Position numbers and translations under genes: made by a program. Under the pieces are notes generated by a model. That model made no database searches and had not been told where the DNA came from. It saw only the letters and a program-made list of their open reading frames with translations. A DNA stretch of 64,000 nucleotides from Acinetobacter lwoffii (GTDB lineage Bacteria; Pseudomonadota; Gammaproteobacteria; Pseudomonadales; Moraxellaceae): positions 1 to 64,000 of the forward strand of contig NZ_DCLL01000027.1 of assembly GCF_002321025.1 (NCBI RefSeq). The letters run 5' to 3'. Every line of letters begins with the position of its first letter. The first letter of the stretch is position 1. Of this stretch, positions 52,809-61,469 are shown in pieces.

Positions 52809-54029
52809 ATGGTCGATCGTACTTTACGGCGCATTCTTATACTTGCTGGTATAGCATTGATACTTTGGGTTTTATATCTGCTTAAACCAGTTGTAGTTCC
52901 TTTTGTTGCAGCTTTTCTAATTGCTTATTTATTTAGCCCCTTGGTTAATGTTTTGCACCGCATTGGGCTGGCTCGATGGCTCTCGATCAGTATCGTATTT
53001 ATCGGGATTGGGATCGTGGTTACATTGGTGATGTGGTATCTGGTGCCACTAGTCTGGCAGCAGCTGATGTATGCGCGTGATAGCATTCCGGCCGGGATTC
53101 ACTGGATCAATTACACGTTCTTACCTTGGCTTTCCGATAGCTTTAATCTGGTACCAATGGAAATCGATACCGATCAGATTTCCTCAGTCGTAATGGACTA
53201 TGTCCAGACCAATTATAGTGCGGACAGTATTCAGGCAATGCTGCTAAAACTGGCACAATCTGGCCTGAATTTTATCCAGATTGGTGGCACGATTGTCCTG
53301 ATTCCGATTATTGCCTTTTATTTCTTGCTGGATTGGGATCGTATGCTGGACAGCTTACGCCGCCTGATTCCCCGTCCTTATGAAAAAACAACCTTAAATA
53401 TTGTGAGTGAATGTCATAGTGTCTTAGGTGCCTTTGTCAAAGGTCAGTTCCTGGTCATGGTTCTGTTGGGCGTGGTTTATGCAGTGGGACTGCAACTGAT
53501 TGGCCTGGAGATTGGCTTGATCATCGGGATGATTGCCGGATTGTGCAGTATCATTCCGTATCTTGGTTTTGCGGTTGGAATTATTGCCGCAGTCATTGCA
53601 ACCTTTTTCCAATTTGGAATCGACTGGTGGCAGCTGGTACTGGTGGGGATTGTATTCATGGTGGGTCAGGCTGTAGAAGGCTATATCCTACAACCGTTCT
53701 TACTAGGTGATAAAATTGGTCTTTCTCCTGTAGCTGTAGTATTTGCAGTTCTGGCAGGTGCGCAACTGGCCGGATTCTTGGGTATGCTGATTGCCTTACC
53801 AGTGGCAGCCGTGATTGTGGTACTGCTGCGGCATATCCGTGAGTATTATGAACATACGCCATTTTATGGTGATCGGGCTGTTGTCATGCAAGATGCCTCT
53901 ACCGGTTCAATCAACATTGAAACAGCAGATTTAGATGTTGATATTGAAATGAAAAAGCCACAGAAAAAACCGCTGCAAGCAGAGGATAACTCAAGTAAAA
54001 TTCACGATCCTCATCGTAAAGACTCATAA
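52809..54029 (+). CDS. AI-2E family transporter (PerM-like)
   Basis: This 406-residue inner-membrane protein has about eight helices: two near the N-terminus, a soluble segment (about 85-160) and five or six after residue 160. IIAFYFLLDWDRMLDSLRRLIPR and GLCSIIPYLGF are typical of the PerM/AI-2E family. Reported roles differ among members, so the substrate is open. The charged C-terminal tail is probably cytoplasmic. Its place between purM and hda matches other gammaproteobacteria. Confidence 0.9.
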   Translation: MVDRTLRRILILAGIALILWVLYLLKPVVVPFVAAFLIAYLFSPLVNVLHRIGLARWLSISIVFIGIGIVVTLVMWYLVPLVWQQLMYARDSIPAGIHWINYTFLPWLSDSFNLVPMEIDTDQISSVVMDYVQTNYSADSIQAMLLKLAQSGLNFIQIGGTIVLIPIIAFYFLLDWDRMLDSLRRLIPRPYEKTTLNIVSECHSVLGAFVKGQFLVMVLLGVVYAVGLQLIGLEIGLIIGMIAGLCSIIPYLGFAVGIIAAVIATFFQFGIDWWQLVLVGIVFMVGQAVEGYILQPFLLGDKIGLSPVAVVFAVLAGAQLAGFLGMLIALPVAAVIVVLLRHIREYYEHTPFYGDRAVVMQDASTGSINIETADLDVDIEMKKPQKKPLQAEDNSSKIHDPHRKDS

Positions 54030-54043
54030 GGCCAAAAAATCAT

Positions 54044-54748
54044 ATGCGTCAATTGCAGTTAGATATAGAACCTCAGCTCGATGCCCGAATCAGTGATTTT
54101 TCAGGGCCGGGTTGGGGGCATGTCATTGATGCTGTCCGTCAATTACATGCAAGCCTGATCAACCGCTTTTATGTCTATGGTGGAGCCGGGACAGGTAAAA
54201 GTCATTTATTGTCTGCCATCTGTGACTCTTATCTTGAAGTGGGTAAATCTGCAATTCAGGTATCTTTGCTTGAGCTTTTAGATGCACCGACTGAGGCGAT
54301 TACTTCTCTGGATCGTTTTGATCTGGTGGCACTTGATGATATCGAAGCGATCAGTGGTGTACCCCATTGGCAACGCGCCGTCTTTCACTTGATTAATTAT
54401 AATAATGAAGGTGGTGGACAGTTGGTGTTTTCGTCACGTTTTGCACCTATAGAACTCAAACTTGAATTGCCAGATTTACAATCTCGTCTCACGCAGGCGG
54501 TCAGTACTCGTGTTCCGAGTGGTAGCCTGTATGCTGATCGCTATGCGCTGGTTTCCTCGGTACTCGATCGTCGTGGGATCCATTTAGACCCTCAAATCTT
54601 TGACTATTTACTAAGCCATGGGCCACATCAAACTTCAGTGCTGCTTCAAAGATTAGAGCAGATTATTCAATTGCTTAAAGGAGAAAAGCTGAAAGTCAGC
54701 AATGCCAATCTGCGGCAGATATATGCCTTGATTGACGAATATCGGTAA
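54044..54748 (+). CDS. hda: DnaA regulatory inactivator Hda
   Basis: This 234-residue AAA+ protein, homologous to DnaA domain III, promotes hydrolysis of DnaA-ATP after initiation. The N-terminal RQLQLDIEP resembles the sliding-clamp-binding motif of Hda. Walker A is GGAGTGKSH, Walker B VALDDIEAI, followed by VFSSRFAP. It starts 14 bases after the PerM-like gene and is likely co-transcribed with it. Synteny with purine and perM genes supports the call. Confidence 0.93.
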   Translation: MRQLQLDIEPQLDARISDFSGPGWGHVIDAVRQLHASLINRFYVYGGAGTGKSHLLSAICDSYLEVGKSAIQVSLLELLDAPTEAITSLDRFDLVALDDIEAISGVPHWQRAVFHLINYNNEGGGQLVFSSRFAPIELKLELPDLQSRLTQAVSTRVPSGSLYADRYALVSSVLDRRGIHLDPQIFDYLLSHGPHQTSVLLQRLEQIIQLLKGEKLKVSNANLRQIYALIDEYR

Positions 54749-54762
54749 ATCATAAAAAATCT

Positions 54763-54827
54763 TGAGTAATTACTCAGTCTATGCCACAGTAAGGCAAAAT
54801 AATTCTCTGTTGCAAGGATTCTGCAAC
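54763..54827. promoter_or_regulatory. Palindromes upstream of the CSLREA operon
   Basis: TGAGTAATTACTCA (54763-54776) is a perfect 14-base palindrome, a good shape for a dimeric repressor or activator site. About 30 bases later GTTGCA-AGGATTC-TGCAAC (54809-54827) forms a 6-bp hairpin ahead of the AGGAGAAGG ribosome site. I could not assign -35/-10 boxes. Confidence 0.4.
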
Positions 54828-54868
54828 TTTAGAAGAAAAAGAAAGAAATAAAAATTAAGGAGAAGGTT

Positions 54869-56668
54869 ATGCTCAAGAAGAGCATAGGCATAGCTTTGCT
54901 ATGTATAGCGGGGCAGTCGTATAGTGCAGATATTATTGTAACCACTACAGAAGATATTGAAAAAGATGACAAGGAATGTTCACTTCGAGAAGCTGTTGAG
55001 TATGTTAACCGTGGCTTAGCTAAAGCAGGTTTTATGGGCTGTGGTGGGGAGAACTCATCCAGTACCATTATTTTAAAAGAAAAAAATACCTATGTGTTGA
55101 ACCAGCATATCGCGATTAAAAAATCTCTTACCATCCGTTCGGTCGCAGAAAGTGATAGCGAATTCAGTACGGATGAAAAAGCATTAGGCTTGCATAATGC
55201 CCATATTCAAATGAAAGGTACCGATAATCTTTTTCGGATCAATAGTACAGATACACTGGTTCAGTTAAATTTGAAAGAACTGGATCTCGAAGGCTGTGGT
55301 AAAACCAGTTGTGCTGAACAAGGTGGCCTAATTTATAATAAAGGTCAGCTAATTCTAGAATATAACCGTCTATTTAATGCTGCTGCCAACTTGGGTGGGG
55401 CAATTTATAATGCTGGCAAGTTTGGTCAGAACTTAACAAGCCGTGCACAAATTAAAAATAGTCTGATCGAAAATAACAAAGCCCAACGAGGCGCGATCCT
55501 GTATAGCGAGCTACCTGATTTCCTCATTTATCAAAGTGTACTTAAAAATAACCAGACACTGGATAATTCAGCGACCAATATTTATAGCGCGGGACAGTTT
55601 GCTGACTCCAGTAAAGATCAAGGTATTAGTGGGGAAATATTAAGTAGTACGATACTAAAAAATAAGGGTGTACTCATTAATGTCCTGGACGGGGTGGGAT
55701 TGAATAATCTCACCATGGTTGATAATGAAAATACTGCTTTACGTATCTATGCGCCGTATGGCAGAGCTTATGTAGCGAATAGTATTATTTTAAGAAATGG
55801 TACACAGGATTGCCAAATTATCACTGGTGATAAGTCTGTGTCGCAAAATAATCTACTGACAGCCTCGTGTGGTGTAGGGGATTCCGTCGCACCGAACCAA
55901 TTCTGGAGTGGTACACGACTTTTTGCTGAATCCTCAGATAAAAGTGAAGGTGCTTGTCAGACCCTACAAGAAAATAATAATGCCATACTTTGTCCATATA
56001 GCGTTCCTAAAGGACAATTTCTCGGTTATATGCGCCCACGAATTTTGTTGAACTATATCCTTGTGAGTGAGTCACCGATTGTGAATAGAGGCACAGGATT
56101 GAGTTTAGCAAATCCAACAGTAGCATGTGAGGCGGCAGATCAGCGTGGGATCAACCGTTTGATGGATAATCTGTTTTGTGATCGAGGTGCTGTTGAAATC
56201 ACAATACCAATTTCAGGCAGTCTAGTGGGACAAGATCTGTTAAAGGGTGAAATTGCCAAGTTTTCAATTGAATCTTATCTGGGAGATAGTGATTTAATTC
56301 CAAAAGAACAGTGTAATGCCATTGTTGGTCATAATCCGACGGGTGAGCCTTGGCAAGATGGCTGTTTGAAAGTGGTACAAACCAAAACAGCTTCCAAGGG
56401 TAAAACAATCATCGATATTCATGGCAATGTCGTTTATACCCCCGATTCTACCTGGCATGGAGCAGATATTTTCGAACTACAAGTGGTGACCTCATCTACA
56501 CGATTTAATAAAAGTAAACCTTATTTGACTATTACTACTCAAATTGTTCAGGAGCCAAAAAATGAAATGGAAGACAAAGCAGTCAAAACTTCAGGCGGCT
56601 CATGGGGGTGTGGTGGATTACTGATTTTACTCGGATTAATAGGTTTACGCCGTGGATTAAAAGATTAA
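54869..56668 (+). CDS. Secreted CSLREA-domain protein with GlyGly-CTERM-like tail (first of pair)
   Basis: This 599-residue protein has a signal peptide (cleavage after about SYSA), then the CSLREA motif ECSLREAVEYVN near residue 37. A repetitive beta-helix-like region (about 60-420) with many asparagines, LIYNKGQLILEY and AIYNAGKFG follows. A cadherin/Ig-like strand set (about 440-570, GNVVYTPDSTWHGADIFEL) leads to a C-terminal GGSWGCGG, a hydrophobic helix and RRGLKD. That tail matches the rhombosortase target pattern: glycines, helix, basic end. Such proteins are usually exported by type II secretion and processed at the surface. AGGAGAAGG precedes the ATG. The binding target is unknown. 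Confidence 0.8.
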   Translation: MLKKSIGIALLCIAGQSYSADIIVTTTEDIEKDDKECSLREAVEYVNRGLAKAGFMGCGGENSSSTIILKEKNTYVLNQHIAIKKSLTIRSVAESDSEFSTDEKALGLHNAHIQMKGTDNLFRINSTDTLVQLNLKELDLEGCGKTSCAEQGGLIYNKGQLILEYNRLFNAAANLGGAIYNAGKFGQNLTSRAQIKNSLIENNKAQRGAILYSELPDFLIYQSVLKNNQTLDNSATNIYSAGQFADSSKDQGISGEILSSTILKNKGVLINVLDGVGLNNLTMVDNENTALRIYAPYGRAYVANSIILRNGTQDCQIITGDKSVSQNNLLTASCGVGDSVAPNQFWSGTRLFAESSDKSEGACQTLQENNNAILCPYSVPKGQFLGYMRPRILLNYILVSESPIVNRGTGLSLANPTVACEAADQRGINRLMDNLFCDRGAVEITIPISGSLVGQDLLKGEIAKFSIESYLGDSDLIPKEQCNAIVGHNPTGEPWQDGCLKVVQTKTASKGKTIIDIHGNVVYTPDSTWHGADIFELQVVTSSTRFNKSKPYLTITTQIVQEPKNEMEDKAVKTSGGSWGCGGLLILLGLIGLRRGLKD

Positions 56669-56677
56669 GGAAAAATC

Positions 56678-59089
56678 ATGAAAAATTATAAAAAAGGACT
56701 GCTTGCGGCCATGATTTTATCTGCCATGAGTTTGATGGCAGCCGAAGATAAAACGATATATGTGACTACTTTTGCTGATGAAGATGGCGAGAATAATAAT
56801 GCCTGTTCTTTGCGAGAAGCCATTAAAACTGCAAAACTGGATAAATCTTATGGCGGATGTAATGTAGGACGTACGCTTCGATTGGATGGTTCAGCTGCAG
56901 ATGTGATTCAGCTTGAAGCAGGCGAGTACAAATTAGATAAAGAGCTGATCGTAGATTCAGCGCTCAAAATTTATGGGAAAACTCCGCTTAATTATGCTAG
57001 TCGTAGTCCGATTACGCTGTTATATCCAACCCGGGAGGCTTTAAAAAGTACTATTTCGGGCCAGGGGAAAACCAGATTATTTAATAGTATGGCCAGTCAA
57101 TCCAGTCTGGAAATTCATCATCTGATCTTAAAGGATGGCTATGCAGCAATAAATACCTTGGATAAAGGTAATGGCGGTACTTTTTATGTAGCTGGGCCTT
57201 TAAGTATTAATACCAGTGAAATAGTAAACTCCCGAGCAGCTGCAGAAGGTGGGGCGATTTATAGTGTAGCAATGAATACGGAAAGGAATATTGTCATTCA
57301 GGATTCTTTGATTCAAAAAAATCAGGCGAGTTCATATGGTAGTGTTTTGGCGATGGACTGTCAGGGAAATTTAGGGACAACTCAAACCAATGTGAAAATT
57401 AATTCCAGTAGTATTGTTAAAAACGGTTCAGACACTACTAACAGTATTATTGATTTTTGTGGCTATGCCACAGTAGAAATTGTTAACTCTACTATTGCGA
57501 AGAATACTGCAAGTACCACAGGACATATTGTGCGTATGACGAATGAAGTTAATCGTCCCCTCAGTAAATTCTCCAGTTTAACTGCATTAAGTAATACTAT
57601 TGTTGAAAATACAGCCCAATCTACTTTATTTTATGACAATACCGGTTTTAGATATTTTAATTTCAATGTTTTAGCCTTTAACCAAGGCCTGTCTTGTGAA
57701 TATGCCTTAAATCAGGGGAATCCGACCAAGGCACAACGTGTTGAATTTTCTACAATTCGAAATGCAATTCAAACGACTGGGCCATCACGTTGCGTATTGC
57801 CAGAATTAGACGAAAATACTACTTCAAATAATCTTGATGTCTCTAACAATATAATCAGCAGTTTATTAACAAATTATATTGAGCCTGCTATTGATAATCG
57901 CTATTTAGGGCTGTATTACCCGCGTGATAATCAGACCGCAACGGATTTGGTAGATATCGGGGTGAGTGGCTGTATTGAACAAGACCAGCGTGGTATTGAT
58001 CGTGTGATTGGATCCACATTAACATTTGATCCAAGTGCAAAAAATACTTGCGAGATCGGCTCAGTTGAAATCCGACGTTTGACTGCAGCCGATATTACGG
58101 ATCTGCAAAATAAGAGTTTGGTAGAACTCAATGACTTTTATCAGGAGAATATAGATGATCTCGAAGAAATCATTGCTGATAAAAATACTCCAGAAAATGA
58201 GCTTCCTGGTTTAAAGGAAGAATTGAAAAGTTATCAGGATTTGCTTAAATATACCAAGCAATATCAGAAATATCGTGCAATCTATATTAATCCTTTTATC
58301 TTGGCTATGCCTCAAGAAACTCTAACCAATGATAAGATTCAAATTAAAGCCTTAAATTCAGAAAATTATGAGGTCAGTGTAAAAACTTTAGGTGTTGGTA
58401 AGTTAATTGGTACTGGTAATTCGACCACTGTGGAAGGAAATCCCAATGATCCAAATCTTAAATGTGAGTGGAAACCTGATTTAAACCGGATCATGATGTA
58501 TCGCACTGATGGTAAGCAGACCAGTTCGGTTGATATGGAGTTCTGTAGTTATACCCTTAAAGACCGGGCTACAGGTGCGAGCAGTGCTGGCCTCTTAAGA
58601 GCAGCTTTTAACAACATTGCACCAATTGCAAAAGATGATGAATATCGGCTTAGTCCAGAGAATAATCTTACAGTGATGGTAAATCCGCTTGAAAATGATA
58701 GTGATGATGGGGATGGGCCTCTACCATCAGGAAAGTCGGCTTTTTATCAAGATAAAGATGGAAAAGAGATCCCGATTCATATTGTTAAGCTGCCTGCGGG
58801 AGTTTCACTGAAGGCAGAGCGACAAGGAGCCTGTCCTGATACCTACCAAAATCAGACCTGTTATGGTGGACAGCTGACATTTAGTGTAAAAAATAATTTA
58901 AGCCAGGCAAATTACAGCATGGATTATGCGATTTTTGATGCTGATGAAAAAATGTCAGAAAAAGCAACAATCTTGTTACGTAATACAGTTAAAAATACGA
59001 ATACGTCCTCAAGTGGTGGTGGGGCAATTGGAATGTGGGGGTTACTAGGATTATTAGGGCTCGCAGCTTATCGCCGCTTAAGAAAATAA
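56678..59089 (+). CDS. Secreted CSLREA-domain protein with GlyGly-CTERM-like tail (second of pair)
   Basis: This 803-residue protein has the same plan as its neighbour: signal peptide, ACSLREAIKTAK near residue 38, and a beta-helix-like region to about 470. A charged helical insert (about 475-535), probably coiled coil, is found only here. Then come IAPIAKDDEYRLSPENN, an Ig/cadherin-like domain start, and a tail SSSGGGAIGMWG, hydrophobic helix, YRRLRK. It starts 9 bases after the first gene with AAGGAAAAATC, so the two form an operon. The pair probably arose by duplication and diverged strongly. Function is unknown; adhesion or surface binding is a guess. Confidence 0.8.
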   Translation: MKNYKKGLLAAMILSAMSLMAAEDKTIYVTTFADEDGENNNACSLREAIKTAKLDKSYGGCNVGRTLRLDGSAADVIQLEAGEYKLDKELIVDSALKIYGKTPLNYASRSPITLLYPTREALKSTISGQGKTRLFNSMASQSSLEIHHLILKDGYAAINTLDKGNGGTFYVAGPLSINTSEIVNSRAAAEGGAIYSVAMNTERNIVIQDSLIQKNQASSYGSVLAMDCQGNLGTTQTNVKINSSSIVKNGSDTTNSIIDFCGYATVEIVNSTIAKNTASTTGHIVRMTNEVNRPLSKFSSLTALSNTIVENTAQSTLFYDNTGFRYFNFNVLAFNQGLSCEYALNQGNPTKAQRVEFSTIRNAIQTTGPSRCVLPELDENTTSNNLDVSNNIISSLLTNYIEPAIDNRYLGLYYPRDNQTATDLVDIGVSGCIEQDQRGIDRVIGSTLTFDPSAKNTCEIGSVEIRRLTAADITDLQNKSLVELNDFYQENIDDLEEIIADKNTPENELPGLKEELKSYQDLLKYTKQYQKYRAIYINPFILAMPQETLTNDKIQIKALNSENYEVSVKTLGVGKLIGTGNSTTVEGNPNDPNLKCEWKPDLNRIMMYRTDGKQTSSVDMEFCSYTLKDRATGASSAGLLRAAFNNIAPIAKDDEYRLSPENNLTVMVNPLENDSDDGDGPLPSGKSAFYQDKDGKEIPIHIVKLPAGVSLKAERQGACPDTYQNQTCYGGQLTFSVKNNLSQANYSMDYAIFDADEKMSEKATILLRNTVKNTNTSSSGGGAIGMWGLLGLLGLAAYRRLRK

Positions 59090-59106
59090 AATATGATTGA
59101 AACATC

Positions 59107-59136
59107 AAAAAAGCCTCCATATGGAGGCTTTTTTAT
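59107..59136. terminator. Bidirectional terminator after the CSLREA operon
   Basis: AAAAAAGCCTCCAT and ATGGAGGCTTTTTT pair with almost no loop. It lies between convergent transcription units. Confidence 0.93.
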
Positions 59137-59145
59137 ATTAAGTGT

Positions 59146-59556
59146 TTAATGCGAGTTAGGCTGCTGAGTCACTTGCTGATATTTGAGAATATATTCTTCA
59201 CGAATGGCGAGGCGTTGCTCAGGAGACGCTTTTTGCATACGTGCGCCCAGTTCTTTACGTTCCTGACTGCTCATCATTTGCCATGTTTCACGCATTCTCT
59301 GCTTTTCCGCATCAGGGAGTTGGGTAAACCAGTCCATACGCTGCTGCAAGCTGACACGTTGTTGTTCGGGGATTTCTTTTAAAGATTGATAACGTTTAAT
59401 CAGTGCCAATTGTTCAGAATCAGAAAGACTATCCCAAGTATCAGTTACTTGGGTATTCGCATCCTTGGAAAATAGCCAAAAACGTTCAAATCCTGCAAAG
59501 CTGGTTTGCAGAAAACTGAATGCACAAAAAGCAATCGCCAATTTTTTAGCTGCCAT
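59146..59556 (-). CDS. DUF3106-type secreted protein
   Basis: This 136-residue protein has a signal peptide and then a helical, charged region with repeated units of the kind WDSLSDSEQLALIKRY, RMDWFTQLPDAEKQRMRETW and MMSSQERKELGARM. This is the DUF3106 pattern, found downstream of ECF sigma and anti-sigma genes. I choose the ATG at 59556, with GAGGAC upstream, over a GTG at 59574. The gene overlaps the anti-sigma gene by 11 bases. It could be a periplasmic partner of that membrane protein. Confidence 0.8.
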   Translation of the reverse strand: MAAKKLAIAFCAFSFLQTSFAGFERFWLFSKDANTQVTDTWDSLSDSEQLALIKRYQSLKEIPEQQRVSLQQRMDWFTQLPDAEKQRMRETWQMMSSQERKELGARMQKASPEQRLAIREEYILKYQQVTQQPNSH

Positions 59557-59863
59557 GTGGAACTTTGTCCTCACCTAAAACCATTAACATTTCTAAATCT
59601 TCAAGCATTTGCGGAGACAGTTTTGGGACTGACACCATTTGAGTTTGCGGCTCGTTATGGTCCGAAAGATTCGGTAATACCACAATGCCTGCAATCGCAG
59701 CTGCCAAAGCAAAACCTGACATTTTTAGAAATGCAAAGCGTGAATGTTTTGAATCCTGAATTTCTTCAAGAACATGGTGCATGACAACAGGTTTATCTTT
59801 ATGTTGTTGTGCCAGTCCATCAAGTTTGGAAGTTACTTGTTTTAAGAAATCATCTTGATTCAT
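59546..59863 (-). CDS. Probable anti-sigma factor, single-helix membrane protein
   Basis: This 105-residue protein has a cytoplasmic N-terminal part of about 42 residues, one membrane helix (about 46-64, ALAAAIAGIVVLP) and a short periplasmic tail. It overlaps the sigma gene by 4 bases (ATGA), the usual arrangement for an anti-sigma factor. It lacks a visible zinc-binding ZAS motif (no HxxxCxxC). The role is inferred from position and topology. Confidence 0.7.
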   Translation of the reverse strand: MNQDDFLKQVTSKLDGLAQQHKDKPVVMHHVLEEIQDSKHSRFAFLKMSGFALAAAIAGIVVLPNLSDHNEPQTQMVSVPKLSPQMLEDLEMLMVLGEDKVPHGS

Positions 59864-60495
59864 TCGGATGACCCTCCCAGATATGGATTTAAATGTGCTA
59901 AAGAGGCACGTAAGCCTTGGATAGCACGGTGATAATGGGTTTTTACACTGCCTTCTGTGCAGTTCATAATTTGTGCGGTGGTATGCGTATCAAATCCTTC
60001 CCAGGCTCTGAGCATAAATGCCTGCTGCTGACGCACAGGCAATTTTGCAATCGCTTCCTGGATTTCTTCAGCAGTGACTGCCTGATCGAGAAAGTCCAGA
60101 GGCGTTGGTGTTGATTCATCGACGACATCATCAAATTCAATTTCGTCATCATCGAGACTGACTTTTTTGAAAAATGAAAACATTTGACCACGCCGTGACT
60201 CTTTACGACGCCAGTCCTGTAACTTGTTGTTGAGAATGGTATAAAACAGGGGATACCATTCTTCAGTGCTTTTTTCTGCATAGGATTTGTGTAAGGAAAT
60301 GAAAGCTTCCTGAACCAGATCCATAGCAATACCATGATGACCTTGAGTCGCACTTTCCATCATCACCAAGGCACGCCCAGTCACATCCTGCATAAAATTC
60401 TTCAGACGTGCTTCAGCCGTACTCTTCAGAATACTTACATCGTGTGTTTGCAACTGTTTTGGTGCTAAATCCATAGAGATGGAAAATCCTGTCAT
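59860..60495 (-). CDS. ECF-type RNA polymerase sigma factor
   Basis: This sigma-70 family protein of about 211 residues has region 2 with DLVQEAFISLHKSY and WYPLFYTILNNKLQDWRRKE. An acidic linker (VSLDDDEIEFDDVVDE) leads to region 4 with LPVRQQQAFMLRAWEGF and CTEGSVKTHYHRAIQGLR. The start is uncertain: the ATG at 60495 has GGTGGG 7 bases upstream; ATG at 60474 and TTG at 60561 are also in frame. It heads an operon with a probable anti-sigma factor and a DUF3106 protein, an arrangement known from pseudomonads and betaproteobacteria. The signal is unknown. Confidence 0.88.
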   Translation of the reverse strand: MTGFSISMDLAPKQLQTHDVSILKSTAEARLKNFMQDVTGRALVMMESATQGHHGIAMDLVQEAFISLHKSYAEKSTEEWYPLFYTILNNKLQDWRRKESRRGQMFSFFKKVSLDDDEIEFDDVVDESTPTPLDFLDQAVTAEEIQEAIAKLPVRQQQAFMLRAWEGFDTHTTAQIMNCTEGSVKTHYHRAIQGLRASLAHLNPYLGGSSE

Positions 60496-60641
60496 TGGAC
60501 ACCCACCATTATTCCCAAGTTCATAATCATATAACGTTGGGAATCCTGGTTTGGTTGACAATTAAGTTTATTATTTTTGTAGTTTAATCTATTTTACACA
60601 CGGGCAGGGCCGTATTAAAACACTGTAACCTAAATCCCTAA

Positions 60642-61418
60642 TTAGATACGTTGACGTACCATTTCAAAGAAACAGATCGAACCGGCAATTGCGACATTCA
60701 GTGATTCCTGACCTCCAGGTTGCGGAATGCTAACGGCTTCAGCATGTTGCATCGCATAATCAGACACGCCTTGGCCTTCATTACCCAGAATCCACACGCA
60801 AGGTTTACGTAAGTCTTTTGAATACAGGCTTTCAGCACGGTGTGAGCTGGTTACATAGACAGGGATTTGAAATTGCTCAAGAATTTGTTCAAGCGCAATA
60901 TTTTCAAAGGTTTGCAGCGTGAAATGTGCACCCATACCGGCACGTAATACGCGTGGAGACCAGAGCGATGCAGAACCTTTGGTACACACAATCTGTTCAA
61001 TACCGGCAGCAGCAGCAGAGCGAAGCAGGGTGCCTACATTACCCGGATCCTGTACATTTTCCAGAATCAAAGTGTCTGCTTTAAAATCCAATGCATAATT
61101 TGCTGTTGGTAAAGTCACCACAGCTAAACAGGCTAAAGATGTTCCTAAGGTGCTTAAATCTTTGTATAAAGACTCGCTTAGAACAAAGACCATACCTGTG
61201 TATTTTGCGAGAATTTTCTCGAAATCAGGATGTGAAAGTGCATGTTCAGTGGTGAAAATCGAATCAATTTTACGGTTTTCATGTAGCCAGGCGAGAGACA
61301 GATGCGTGCCTTCTAAAACCGTTTGACCCTGTTTTTTACGATAGGTATTTTGTTCAATTAAACCACGTAAGTGTTTAATCTTTGGATTGTCTTTTGAATC
61401 AAGAAAAAAAGTTGGCAT
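60642..61418 (-). CDS. TrmH/SpoU-family RNA 2'-O-ribose methyltransferase
   Basis: This 258-residue SPOUT methyltransferase has an N-terminal substrate-binding domain (about 1-100). The catalytic knot carries ILENVQDPGNVGTLLRSA, WILGNEGQGVSD and IPQPGGQESLNVAIAGSI. It modifies a ribose in rRNA or tRNA, but the exact site cannot be told; RlmB- or TsnR-like targets are possible. The ATG at 61418 is preferred to a TTG at 61448. It lies 52 bases after fbp. A CGGCAG/CTGCCG inverted repeat (61434-61460) lies between them. Confidence 0.92.
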   Translation of the reverse strand: MPTFFLDSKDNPKIKHLRGLIEQNTYRKKQGQTVLEGTHLSLAWLHENRKIDSIFTTEHALSHPDFEKILAKYTGMVFVLSESLYKDLSTLGTSLACLAVVTLPTANYALDFKADTLILENVQDPGNVGTLLRSAAAAGIEQIVCTKGSASLWSPRVLRAGMGAHFTLQTFENIALEQILEQFQIPVYVTSSHRAESLYSKDLRKPCVWILGNEGQGVSDYAMQHAEAVSIPQPGGQESLNVAIAGSICFFEMVRQRI

Positions 61419-61469
61419 GGGAGATATAATCCACGGCAGCCGATTCAATATTGACTGCCGCTATAAAAA

